Assembly (NCBI GenBank): GCA_008711295.1
Contig: VUYV01000081.1
Span: 1,107,424-1,171,423, forward strand
Length of the DNA stretch: 64,000 nt
Direction of reading: 5' to 3'
Origin: Anarhynchus alexandrinus
Lineage: Eukaryota > Chordata > Aves > Charadriiformes > Charadriidae
Below the pieces are notes generated by a model, which was not told where the DNA came from, searched no databases, and was given only the letters and a program-made list of their open reading frames with translations. Shown one piece after another: positions 43,301 through 55,240 of this stretch. How positions within the stretch are numbered: position 1 is the first letter of the stretch; every line of letters begins with the position of its first letter. Position numbers and translations under genes: made by a program.

Positions 43301-45300
43301 TAGCAGTGGATGTGCTTCACTTATTTTCCTCACAGTGGAAAAGCTTCAGGTCCTTCTTTGCTGGATGAAGACTGAGAAGAGCTACGGAAGATGAACAGAA
43401 CTGAAGAACGGGCTGTTATTGAATGCTTCACCAGGAAAAAAAAAAGTTGCTATTTTTTTTAGCGTTGGCACTTACTGTGTATATGTTTTTAGAGTATTCA
43501 TTTTGTGAGTACATGTAATACCTCAGTTGCTAAATCTTTTTATCATTTCTTTAATTGCAGCTATTGCATTTATTGCAAGAGCCCCTGTTCTGATTAAGGG
43601 TCTTTCCCCCTAAAGTACCCATTGCCCAAACATTTCTTCCATATGGTTTTGATATAATTCCTGCTGATTTTCATACCGTTAGAGGTACATATTAGATTTT
43701 CTGTAAGCATCTCTGACTTTGGCAATGCTCAATGACTACCCAGAGTGATGCCTTGACCTACATACAATTTTACTCACTTCCCTAGATGTTTTCTCCTCTC
43801 TGTCTCTTCTAAGAAGGTCCTTATATTCTTTCATCCTGAAAACGGAGGCTAGTGGAGCCTTTCCTCCCTCTATGGTGAATATACACGTGCAAAGAATATC
43901 CCCTGAAGCCTGAAACAGGACTCTGACTTCACAGGGCTGTAGCACTCTGCAGGAGAGCAGTAAGAGACAGGTCATCTCTGGGTATCTTCATCTGTAGAGA
44001 TCACTGAGGTCAGACGGCACGCAGGAACAGAAAGAACAGAAGAAACAAACAAACCAAACAACCTATAAAATATCAACGTTAACTTTTTTACCCCAAATAT
44101 TTTGCTTATACAATCTTAGGCTGTCCATGGGAAGATTAAGGTTTCCCAAACAGATTTGGGTTTGAATGGAGAAGTCGTTTCAGTAATATACATATATGCC
44201 TACGCATATGCATATGCATATATGTAAAACTAAAGGCAAACAACTTTTCCAAAAAAATGTTCATTGAAAATTAAAGTATTGGTCTTTATGGTTTCTGCAG
44301 AAAAGTTACAGCTTTTTATGAAAAAGGACATTTTCCCTAAAATGATGTGGGTCACGAGGTGTTCTCGTCTCTGAGAACAGAGGCAAAGAACAGAAGAATA
44401 AATTGATCAAAACGACCGCGTACCATAGAGAGCAGTGACGACAGATACTAAATCCCTGTCCAGTGCGCTGATCTTTGGGCCAGTCTGCCTGCCTGGCTCT
44501 TTCCTTTACCCTTAATCTAACAGTATTTTTGAAGTCAAATATTGCAAAAAAAAAAATAAATTGTATTAAAATTACATTCAAATAATATTTCTTTTAACAG
44601 CATCTAGATGCTTCACATCTTCATATGTTCTGCTTAATCAAAACAAGAATGAGAAGTGTTAAATATTCTTCCAGAAACATATATTTTACTGATATACTGA
44701 AAGACAGAACACAGTTTCTTTGCTATAAATCTCCCAAGGTTATGTAAATGCAGCTCATAGTTGGAAATTAATGCTTTGTCCCTCCAATGGAGTTAGTGAA
44801 TTTAACGATTACTTTATCACAGATATTTACAATGATATAATTGGTTCTATTTTTAATCTCATGATGTCTATATAAAACGACTATAACAGTATCATGCTGG
44901 AGATAATAGGACAATAAATTTAAAGATTCTCAAACGGCTGAATGAGAACTTATTATACACATTTTTGTATATTTTATATTCTGTTTTCCCCAAGTCTTTA
45001 GATATTATTTGAGGGCAGAATTTTATCGAGGTGACATGATTCATAGAATATATAAATATAATCTTTCTTCAGAGAAAAAATTAAAATCAGCATAAAACAT
45101 CTTTTGGTCACAAAGATAAGTGTGTGAACATACCCAACAAAATCTCATTTATCATATAAACTGTACTTGTTCATAATGCTCTTCACTAGCTTAACACAGA
45201 AAATCTTCTGACTGAAATAGTTGAATATTAACCAGGCCAGGAAGAGAGAACAAAGGGCCAGCACACGGATTCAAGCATTTCTGGAGGTGTCAGGGCATCT
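40311..45300. other. AT-rich non-coding stretch
   Basis: No repeat family recognised. Short (GT)n at 42607-42620 and a CATATG/ATGCAT run near 44190-44225. It includes the longest open frame in the window, listed separately. Confidence 0.45.
41039..41704 (+). other. longest open frame, probably chance
   Basis: 221 codons without a stop, but the first codon is GTG. The first ATG lies at 41246, leaving 152 residues. The translation is rich in I, L, F, K and N as expected of AT-rich DNA and shows no domain I recognise. A hydrophobic run is encoded at about 41200-41290. There is a donor-like CAG|GTAAAG near 41600. In 64 kb on six frames a run of this length is not very surprising. Confidence 0.1.
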
Positions 45301-45591
45301 TTACATATTTTGTAATAATTCTCCACTGGAGCTGAGTATCGGTTCTGCCAGGTGAATGCCCTTCTCTTCTTGTTCTTTGTGAGCAGCCCAGTCTGCTTCA
45401 ACACCTTCTCTATCTAGCTGGCTAGATACGATAACGACAGGGGAAAAATATGGAACGTATCTGCAGAAGTGGGTTTCCCGAAGGACTGTGGGTATTCTGT
45501 AGTCCTGCTGCATCACCTCCACGACTTCTTCCTTATTGAGCTCCTTAAATATGTGGCAGCAACTGTCGTTCAGCCCTCCTTTTTGGTTTTC
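45301..45591 (-). other. open frame with protein-like content
   Basis: 96 codons are open on the minus strand between a TAG and a TAA. Charged, helix-like stretches occur, such as FKELNKEEVVEVMQQDYR and REGVEADWAAHKEQEEKG. An upstream neighbouring frame is also open, which could mean a frameshifted pseudogene. There is no good acceptor at the start. I cannot name a family, and chance is possible. Confidence 0.15.
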
Positions 45592-48543
45592 CTACCTCTC
45601 TTCTTATGGAGAAATTAGGCTGTAGTGTTTCCTAACATTCGCATGCTCAAGAACGTATAGCTCAATGTAGAAAAAAGAAAAATTAATTCAGAGAGTTGGT
45701 TTTGCAACAATATCTGTCATACGTTTCCAAATGGAAATGTCCACAAATTATCTGAGCTTTAGGTACTTCCTTAAACAGTATCAAGCATCCCTCAGATGTG
45801 CACCTGATAGATGGACAGATACAGACGTTGGCGTTTTTGCACATTCATGGAAAACCTTGTAAATCTTATTGGACCGTGCTTTAAGGAGTCGTCCTACTTC
45901 ACTGGTGGTTTGCACAGGGTTAGAGCTCTACCAAGGAGGTTGGGAACTGGGGAGAAAGACCTGCTCTTTCACAGAAACTGGATTGCCCTGATGCAAAAAT
46001 TACTCCTTCAGCAGAAAAAAGCTGGGGTGGGAGAATATGTCTATGTTGGTAGTGACAGCGCATCTCTGCTTCTTTTTGTCCTGTGCTAAAAACACATCCT
46101 TTCTTGGGACGGCAAGATGCAGAGAGGTCGTATCTGTCAGGGTTGCTTGAAGGCAGGGGTGAGACGTCATCTGGGAGGTGTCCCAAATGAGGGACTAAAA
46201 CTGCCTCATAATGGAGCTATGGTCCTCAGCAGAAAGCAACCATACGGAATAAGGTGGAAAGCCATAAGTAGCTAAAAGAATAAAAGGAGCTACCATATAA
46301 TTAACAATGGGAAATGTGCATTTTCCGTTGAAGGAAAACTCAAAATTTGCATTGAAATTGGAATCGGGCACCTGCCTGGCTCTGCGGAGATGCTGAACTG
46401 AGACAGCGCTGGCAATTGTCATTTCAGTCATTTTGACAGCTGTGATTTTTGTCTAAAACTGGAAACTACTGTTTCTCAGGCTGTCACCAGTGATTGTCAC
46501 CTGGAAGAAGCCCTCTCTTATCAACTGAGAACAAGGGCGACGATTCCCCCAGCGAAGCCTCACCAGTGTTACCGTCCCCTCACTGCTTCTGCATTTGTCT
46601 GTGCTCATCTCGACAGTTATTTCATGCTTTTTCTACATCAGATTTTTTTCTTATCAGTTACACTGGCTGCGGAAAATTAGCCTCTTTTTTAGGAGGAACT
46701 GTGGGAAGGCAACTGGAAAAGGATTTTTCTTATTTTTGCCTTTTTCAGAGACGTGTTCTAGATCTTATGAAAGTAGCAGTGACATTTAACCCCTTCTTCA
46801 GACAAATGAGTAATATGAATTTTAAAAACCCCTACCCTATTGTCCATACCAGTGGTAGAGATCTGAGTTAGAGATGAGATGAGATGAGAGCCCACATTAT
46901 CTGTGAAACAGAGTCACAACCTTTAACAGAAAGTTCATCTAACAAGAGAGAGGGACGTCCCTGGAATTGAGAAATACACCACAACATATTAGCATCTTCA
47001 ATGAAGATTTAACACATCTATAAAATGTGATAATCATCCTTCTCCTTTTAAAACATAACTAACAAACTGCAGTTCATTAGTTCAGCGCCTCTGTGTTATA
47101 AATCAGAGGCAAGTGATAAAAAAGAATTAAGATATTCAATTTTTAACAAATATGTTTCAAATGTCTTTCTACATTAAGGTTAACTAAAATTTAATAAGTT
47201 TGATTTGTAAAATGTGACAAATTTCCAAAACTGCATCAGGAAGCAACATATTAAAAAGCTAAAGGCTGAAGGCAAAGAGTTTTCACATTTTGAATGTCAC
47301 CGTTGTTCTAATAGCTCTTTAAGCTGTGACTTCACAGTTCATAGCTACTGCCTCTAACTGAATTCCACGTGGTTTCTTATTCGCCTCAGTTCCCTAGAAC
47401 TCAGCTAAATAACACCGTTAACCCAGAGTATTTTAATTCCCGATGTGGATATGTAGGGATGGGTGTATTTAGTCCTGTATTTACCTTTAAGTGGTATTTT
47501 TCAAGGGAACAACACGTAAGGAAGAAAATAATAAATCAAAATAATGCACAATACAGTATTTACATATAACCATATTTTAATACATTTGGAACACAAAGCT
47601 ACAAGAATAGAAGGAAAGAATTTTAGCCGCTATCATTACTATTAAGCATGTATTATTCACCAAGGCAAATTAGCCAAGATCAGTCCTGCACTTCGCAGGT
47701 GCGGCTCTGTAATACCTCCGTGTTCGATATCTCACACCACGTGGCTGATGTGAAACATTCCGAAGTGCTCACTTGTGAATATGCCTTACTTTTCCTTTAG
47801 AAAATTACATAAATTCAAGAAACCTGGGAATTGAAAATCATGTGCAGCAAGATTTAATCGTTAGAGCACAGTCTGAGACTAATGACTTCTAATCTTGATG
47901 CCGACAATGGCTTCTTCAACTTCCTTTTGGTTTTTTGCTGACCTGTAAAACAGAAATAAGTTTACTCAGATATTAAGGTCCTTAGATATAAAAAATTGAA
48001 GAATGTAAAAAAGAGCACTGTTATATGCAACATACATCTCTTTCTTCATGGTGTTTCTTAATTTTTCCATGTGGCACATACGCAAAAAAAAGTATAGATT
48101 TTTTTACCCAGACTATAAATTCTCATATACATTCACAGAGAACAAACCAAACCAGTTAGATTGACTTTGAGAGGTGGGAAAGAAACTCATTCGTTTTTGC
48201 TTGAACTGAAAAATAATTTTTACATCAATAACGTATTGACTTGAAATGGAGAAATTAAAATTGAGTCATGGGTTTGAAAACTGCCATGATTTTCATTTAA
48301 TACATGAATAATTTTTATTAATACATTTGTGTGCTATTTCTCAGTCTTTTACATCTAAACACCATAGCAAAACCAATCCTATAGAAACAGTTACTGGTTT
48401 TCTCTCAGTGTTAAGATAACTCTGTATCTTAAGGGGGTACTCTTACATTATTCAGATGTGCTAAATCTTCCTATTTGTCTGTGAAGTGTATGTCTGGAAC
48501 CAAAGAAGGACATAATATTTTATTTTTTTTAATAGCATAGTAA
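45592..48543. other. AT-rich non-coding stretch
   Basis: Overlapping short open frames on both strands at 45810-46430, none supported. A short GATGA run lies at 46870-46890. CACGTG occurs at 47737. No repeat family seen. Confidence 0.45.
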
Positions 48544-48681
48544 ATCATAGAATGATAGAATGGTTTAGGTTGGAAAGGACCTTGAAGACCATCGAGTTCC
48601 AACCCCCCTGCCATAGGCAGGGACACCTCCCACCAGACCAGGCTGCCCAAGGCCACCTCCAGCCTGGCCTTGAACACCTCC
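48544..48681 (-). mobile_element. CR1 LINE fragment, young subfamily
   Basis: A 138-bp 3' end in reverse: ATCATAGAATGATAGAATGG, then GGTTGGAAAGGACCTTGAAG and CCTGGCCTTGAACACCTCC. Matches 49738-50092 almost base for base. 5' truncated at CACCTCC. Confidence 0.93.
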
Positions 48682-49737
48682 AAAATAATCATTGAAAAGT
48701 AAGATAGAATTTACAAAAATGTGTACAAGAGTTTAAGAGAAAAAAAGTGGTGGCTCTATGCGCGTACATTCAGCTGCTAGTAAGAGCTTTGAACAACTAA
48801 ACAGGATACCAAATCCCAACCGAAATGTGAGTCCTCAGATTTTGGCTCCATCCCACCCTCGTTGTTGCGCCGCAGGGCAGAGACGGCAGTCTGCGTGGGG
48901 CAGAGGTGCTGCTGCTCCCCAAGTTGCAGCCATCAGGAGCCAGGTGGGGGCATCTTCTGGCTCAGCATCCAGCCATAATTACACCGTCTTTGCCAGCAGG
49001 AGCCCATAAAATAGCCATTAGACTAAACACTTCAGGCACTCCAAGAGGGGACCGCCAAAAAACCTGTCAAATGTTAACCAGGAGATGGTCACCTCGTGGC
49101 CTGGCTTGATCTGCGCTGGACAGAAAGATGGTAATCGAGTCTGAGAAGTCCGGTGAGGTAAGGGACCTGGGGTGAGGTTCTCTGCCTCGGTCACCTCCAA
49201 GTTCAAAGTCTTCCTCAGTCTTCGGCAGTGGAGTTGTCTAATTTATGAAATGGGAGTGAAACCCTTACAACTGTTATGACATGAAACTCTGAATGTAAGC
49301 AGCTTCCTACCTTCGCTATGTGCCTCATTTCTGATAATTTATGTGGTGATCCTGAGGCGAGCATTATGCACTCTAATGTGAGAAACCGATCTGTTCGTTC
49401 TGGTCTTACTGAGACGTATAAACAGACCACACACCGAACTGCAAAACATGAACTGCTGGATGATGTTCTGATAAGTCATCAGCCTTTGTAATACAAAATG
49501 ACACAGACCCCCCACTGGCGAGTTTAGGAACGTTTTCTAAGTTTTATAAAGCTTTAACAAAACAAGGATTAGGAAATAAAAATGCTATGCCAACTGGTAG
49601 AGCATTTTTGTACCGGTAGCATTGCGTGTCCAGTAAAACTGTGGCAGTCTCCCTTGCCTGAAATACAATTCAACTTTTTGGGTTGGTTTACTGCTGGGAA
49701 CTCCCAATTTTTCTTCTACTTTTGGAGTCAGTTCATA
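48682..49737. other. unique DNA between two CR1 copies
   Basis: About 1.06 kb of unique sequence separates two same-strand young CR1s. A plus-strand segment at 49124-49157 has acceptor ATCTGCGCTGGACAG and donor GAG|GTAAGG and would read K-M-V-I-E-S-E-K-S-G-E. It is short, with a weak acceptor. Confidence 0.35.
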
Positions 49738-50092
49738 TCATAGAATCATAGAATGGTTTAGGTTGGAAAGGACCTCGAAGACCATCGAGTTCCAACCCCC
49801 CTGCCATAGGCAGGGACACCTCCCACCAGACCAGGCTGCCCAAGGCCACCTCCAGCCTGGCCTTGAACACCTCCAGGGATGGGGCCTCCACAACCTCTCT
49901 GGGCAACCTGTGCCAGTGCCTCACCACCCTCACAGTGAAAAACTTCTTCCTCATGTTCAATCTAAACCTGCCCTCTTCCAGTTTGAAGCCATTCCCCCTC
50001 GTCCTATCACTCCATGCCCCAGTCAAAAGTCCTTCCCCAGCTCTCCTGTAGGCCCCCTTCAGGTACTGGAAGGCCGCAATAAGATCTCCCCT
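49738..50092 (-). mobile_element. CR1 LINE fragment, young subfamily
   Basis: About 355 bp in reverse, from the tail TCATAGAATCATAGAATGG to AAGATCTCCCCT. By eye it differs from 54844-55240 at roughly ten positions over about 330 bases. A long antisense frame and a sense frame are both open here, as usual for young CR1, and are not host genes. Confidence 0.95.
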
Positions 50093-53000
50093 ATATACAA
50101 CCAGAAAACTTGGCACTTAGAGATGAAACACACTCTTCATTGCGTGTGGCTCCAAGGATTCTCCTGAGGGGGAAAAAAAAAAAAAGGCTGCAAAATCTAA
50201 TGAGTCTTAAGAATGAGGCAGTGCAGCTTCAGGTGATGGCCGGGAGACAGGAGGGAGGTTTAGGGGATGTTGATCTTCAGCTGCAGCTGAGGGATTCTTG
50301 GAGAAAACCCAGAGGTCAAGAAGGAGGTAGGTTTACGGTTGCCTATATTTAGATTACAGCTGTCAAGAGCTTCCCTCGGGTACCAATCTTACCTGGAGGG
50401 GTAAAGGAGTGCTGGCAGGCTCCACATTAGTGGAACTCCATGAATTAGGCATTTTGAGAGTCTTAGTTGGCCTTTGGCTCATATGAGGTTATCGAATCCA
50501 GCTCAAACCTGGGCACTTTGCAAGCAGGGAAATAAATATTCCATTCTTCAAAAGATTATAATCCTCTGTGAATTCTGTACTTTCCCTTATTTTTAGAAAG
50601 ATCTGTTAGGAAAACATCACCAGAGGTAGAATGAGAATAGATGTCTGGAACTAGGCACGTGGTGTTGTGGTAATTGACAAATCTAGAGGAATTTGCATAA
50701 AGGTAATAGAGAACATTTTACCTTCCTTTCTTTTCATCTGTTGACTTTCCCTCTACGTCACAGTGGTCCGAGCATTTTGGAAACCATTTCAATTGTCGAT
50801 TGAAACAAAGCAGTCCAGTTTGCTGACGTTAGTGTCATATTCCTAAAACAAACTAAAAAAAAATGTCACATCTTTGTCTCATCTGTTGCCGAATGTGTTT
50901 GAGGAACTTGTTGCACTAAGCATTTGGAGAAAAGACAGTGTAAAGTACATGAGGTCACTGATGCATTCCTGGAGGAAATGAAGCAAAATGAAGAAAAATG
51001 AAAGCCAGCGTGATACCCAGGCTGTAGGTGTAAGCAGAGTGGTTTAAGTGATTCATGAAAATAAAAACCAAATGGTCTGATGTAACTGACTGGTGATATC
51101 AGACAGCCCTGAGTCACGCTTTCCCGCCAGAAAGCTGGGTGACCTTATCTCTGGCTTAGGTCGAGTGTTCAGCTGTGACACGGAAATATCTGACACAAGA
51201 AGTACAGCTGTTTAGTCTTTGATGAAATAAAAATCCGGGCAACATCATAAGGAAAAGAAAAACTGGTTTAGAAACTACATTAACATACCGAAGAAGAGAA
51301 TTTTCTCACTATTTTTGCTTCTGTTTGGCTTCACACTCCTGCAACAAAAAGATCTCGAGGCTTTGAAAGTCATGTTTTCTAGGAAGATAAAGTATGTGCA
51401 CAAAGGTCAGGTGTTCCTTACTGTGAGTTACTTCTACGTAGAAAAAGCATAAGAAATGAGACAGTTTGCAGTTTCCACAATATATAGTATCTATAATTCA
51501 GAAAACCTGAAGAGAATGTGCAAATTATGTGTACATCTAGTCCTTTCAGAACTGATAGTAGTGAATAATATTGGGGTAAAAGTCATACAAAATGACGTAC
51601 AAGCTATGAAATACATTTTCATATACAAGAAAAAAAAAAGTATTGTCACTTGAGCAAGAGAAAAATGAGCTTCCCAAGAGGTTCCCCTGACTTCGGTCAC
51701 CCGGTCAATGAGCCTGCACTGTTACACGTCCTGAAGGGCCACTGGTTACAGCGCCAGAAAACATGCAGTGTAAAAAAGACCTAATTCGTATAACTGTCTG
51801 CTGGAAATCATCAGCCATTACTCCAGAATAAAGCAGACTCATCCACTTGATCTGGGTAGGCAAGAACAGATGTTTCCTAATTAGAATCTAATAGAAACTC
51901 ATCAGCATTTTGTATCTATTAGATTTGCAACAGAAGACAAATCCCTCTTTGATATCTCTTAATGTTATCAGCCGTGTATATTAGCAATTAGAGGACAGAA
52001 AACTTTCAGAAGACTCAGTGGTAAAAATAAACTACTTCTGGTTGAAAATGGTAGTAGAAAGGGAAAGCTTTATGGTTTCTTACCACTTAGACCACATAGA
52101 CCCTAAAAGAAACATTAGAAACAGAGACAGTGATTTCTTAGTAAGCGTATGAAATATTACAATATATTAAACATAACAATTCTAACTCATCAACATACAT
52201 TGTCAAGGGGAAATACTTTTTCTTTTTTTTTTTTAACCCAACCTAGATACAGATGTAGCTTTAGGACACAAAAGTTTATGCGTGATGAACTGAGTGACGA
52301 TGATTGTGGGGAAATGTAAGTAAACAAGTGTTCACTGGTGAATTGGAGGAACATCCTCCGTGTACGCAGATGCCGGAGAGGCGGGGGAAGCGCCTATTTG
52401 AGCTACAAAGGGTGAGCATTACACACTTAAATGTCTGCTTTTCTTGCTTTCTCTGTGCTGCATTCGTTGGACTTGCACTTCTGAAACCCATTTGATTTAG
52501 CATATATTTTGGCACTTGTACATCATGGGAGGAATACTTTCCAAGGGACCCAGAGGTATTTTAGTGTGATTTGGTCAGACTGCATATTAAACCAACGGAT
52601 CCCCATCCTACTGCTGATGCTTCTTTCCTTGAAGCCCGTGCCCTGGAAATCGCCATCGTTATGTGCCTCTGGACACATCCTAAATGTCTGGCCAAGTTGT
52701 AGTCTACGGGCTTGAAGGTAAAAGTCATGTTGAATAATGGTGGGTATGATCTGAGCTAATAAATATTTCCAAATTGAATGTAGCATTGTATATCCCTGAC
52801 CGATTCATAATCCATAATGAATTTAAGATCCAACATATATTTTAAAATTAATCACTAATGGTCAGATGGAATAACCCGCTGTTTGGTTTGTGAAGTAATT
52901 AATACTTTTGGCAGACCTACAGGCTAAAATATGAAGTTAAACATTTCCTCACCAAAATCTTGATATCTATACTACAGAAAGTAACATTTTAAAACTAGTA

Positions 53001-53597
53001 CTGCCACGTGTCTCTTTGGTCTGTTCTTTAAGAGGCAACACGAAAAGAGTAATGCCACCTAAATGAAAAATTATTGTAATACTAAAAAGTACATTCTTCA
53101 GGATATTTAATAATAAAATTTCTTTTTTGTAATGTTCTTTACATGCAACATATAAAGTAACTTTGTATTTTGATAATGAAAATGTCCCCTAAGTCAATGT
53201 TACACAGATGAAATCAAAATAACAGACACCTCCAAGCAAATATCTCAGTCTTTCTCTCAAAAGGCTTTACAGCCCTTCCCTTTGAGGATAGGTTTTAAGA
53301 TGTCTCAGTGCTTGTCCTGATTCTGAGCAGTTGGCAACTTCCTTATTAATTTGGCTCTGTAATCTGCTTAAGATGACAAAAACTGAAGGCTGTCTAAGGG
53401 AAGATAAGACTTTTCAAAGCAATATGATATTCACAGTAAATACTGTATTCTCGTATGCCACCCAAAAATCTGGGGATCAGAAATCAGCAGTGATTAAAGA
53501 CCACGGCCACATCCAGTTATCGAGCAGTTACCAGCATTTACCCAGATTTCTGTTTCACAGCTTTCTAAGCCTGCACCGCAGCGACTCTCTCTTGAGG
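50093..53597. other. non-coding stretch, no gene seen
   Basis: Unique, mostly AT-rich DNA. A strong minus-strand acceptor-like tract (poly-T then CCCCCTCAG, ending at 50164) leads into a short open frame, but no donor is seen before the CR1. Nothing else recognised. Confidence 0.45.
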
Positions 53598-53866
53598 TGA
53601 ATTGATAGGACGAGGGGTAATGGGCACAAGCTTGACCATAGGAAGTTCCATCTAAACCTGAGGAGGAACTTCTTTCCTGTGAGGGTGGCAGTGCACTGGC
53701 ACAGGCTGCCCAGAGAGGTGGGGGAGTCTCCCCCTCTGGAGCCATTCCAAACCCGCCTGGACGCCGTCCTGTGCCACTGCTGGAGGTGCCCCTGCTCTGG
53801 CGGGGGGGTTGGACTGGATGATCTCCAGAGGTCCCTTCCAACCCTGACCATTCTGTGATTCTGTGA
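53598..53866 (+). mobile_element. CR1 LINE fragment, other subfamily
   Basis: Runs from TGATAGGACGAGGGGTAATG to CCATTCTGTGATTCTGTGAA, with GGACTGGATGATCTCCAGAG as the marker of its subfamily. Related to 31086-31488. 5' truncated. Confidence 0.93.
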
Positions 53867-54843
53867 AAACGGCTTGGGTCACAAAAAAACTGCATATGCA
53901 CAAAGTGTTTACACCTCAGCAAGAGTGGAGAAGCAAAAAACCAACATCCTTTACCAGTGCTGCCCTGCAACTGTCTATCCTCTGCAGAAAATACAGCTGC
54001 TCTTGTGAACCCAAGCTGGAAAGAGGGGTGCTTTCAGCCTCTCGGTGGCGCGATAGCTGTCGCGCAAGGTGGGCTCAGCCTTGTCTGTGCCACCTCCCAG
54101 TCAGTGCCCCTTACCCACGCCCGGGCCCTGGACCGGGGGTTGGGTACGACAGATCATGCAGGTCATGCAAAAGCTGCTAATTTCCCTGCCAGGTACGCTG
54201 GGGAGGCACCGGTGCCGCTTCAGCAGCGTTCGCAGAGGATTTCTGGTTCCAATTGTGCTGCAGCAGCAGAAGATGCCTCTGCGTGTGCCTTCACCCCCAC
54301 TGCACCCTCCTTCTTGGCACTAGTGGTCCTCACAGCCACTGGCAAAACGGCGTGGGACAGGAGCCCTCCTTCTGCCAAAGAGCTCTGGGGGAGTCTGAGT
54401 GCTTTCAGGAGGGAAGATGATACTGCTTTTGGTTGGTTTTTTTAACTTTCCCACCAAGTTCGTTTGACAGCAGCAGGTTGCAGAGGGGAACACATGTGAT
54501 GATGACAGCAGATCTGACAGAGCAATAGTCTCCGGTGGGGAAGTGGTGATAATTTGCTTAGGGATCTAGCGTTTTACCTTCTCAAACAAAACCTGGGACA
54601 CATTAGGACAATGCACTAGCTCCCGCCTTTTACCAGTTATGCTGTTTGCAAATCGGTGTGTTCATTTCTGTCAACGCTTCCTTTCTCTCCCTTCCCCCAA
54701 ACCCTCAGTAGCAGAGTAATATGTAATTGTCCCACATTATGATATTATGTTTCATTACAATTTTAGGAAGAATTACACTTTTGATTCCCTGCAATAATAA
54801 CTTTTTGGTTTTCCTATCAACGACAATCTATCCCCCAAGAGTT
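53867..54843. other. unique DNA, no gene confirmed
   Basis: GC-richer between 54000 and 54420, with overlapping plus-strand open frames (53863-54445) and a donor-like CAG|GTACGC near 54193. No recognised family and no supported exon. Confidence 0.4.
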
Positions 54844-55240
54844 CATAGAATCATAGAATCATAGAATGGTTTAGGTTGGAAAGGACCTTGAAGATCATCG
54901 AGTTCCAACCCCCCTGCCATAGGCAGGGACACCTCCCACCAGACCAGGCTGCCCAAGGCCACCTCCAGCCTGGCCTTGAACACCTCCAGGGATGGGGCCT
55001 CAACAACCTCTCTGGGCAACCTGGGACAGTGCCTCACCACCCTCACAGTGAAAAACTTCTTCCTCATGTTCAATCTAAACCTGCCCTCTTCCAGTTTGAA
55101 GCCATTCCCCCTCGTCCTATCACTCCATGCCCCAGTCAAAAGTCCTTCCCCAGCTCTCCTGTAGCCCCTTTAGGGACTGGAAGGCCGCACTAAGATCTCC
55201 TCGGAGCCTTCTTTTCTCCAGGCTGAACAGCCCCAGTTCA
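54844..55240 (-). mobile_element. CR1 LINE fragment, young subfamily
   Basis: The longest young copy, about 397 bp in reverse, from three tail units (TCATAGAATCATAGAATCAT) to TTCTCCAGGCTGAACAGCCC. Same subfamily as 21855, 28210, 48544 and 49738. Confidence 0.95.

Noticed and set aside
49733..50167. Open frames of 127-134 codons on both strands
   Set aside because: Both lie in a young CR1: one is the ORF2 end, the other its antisense.
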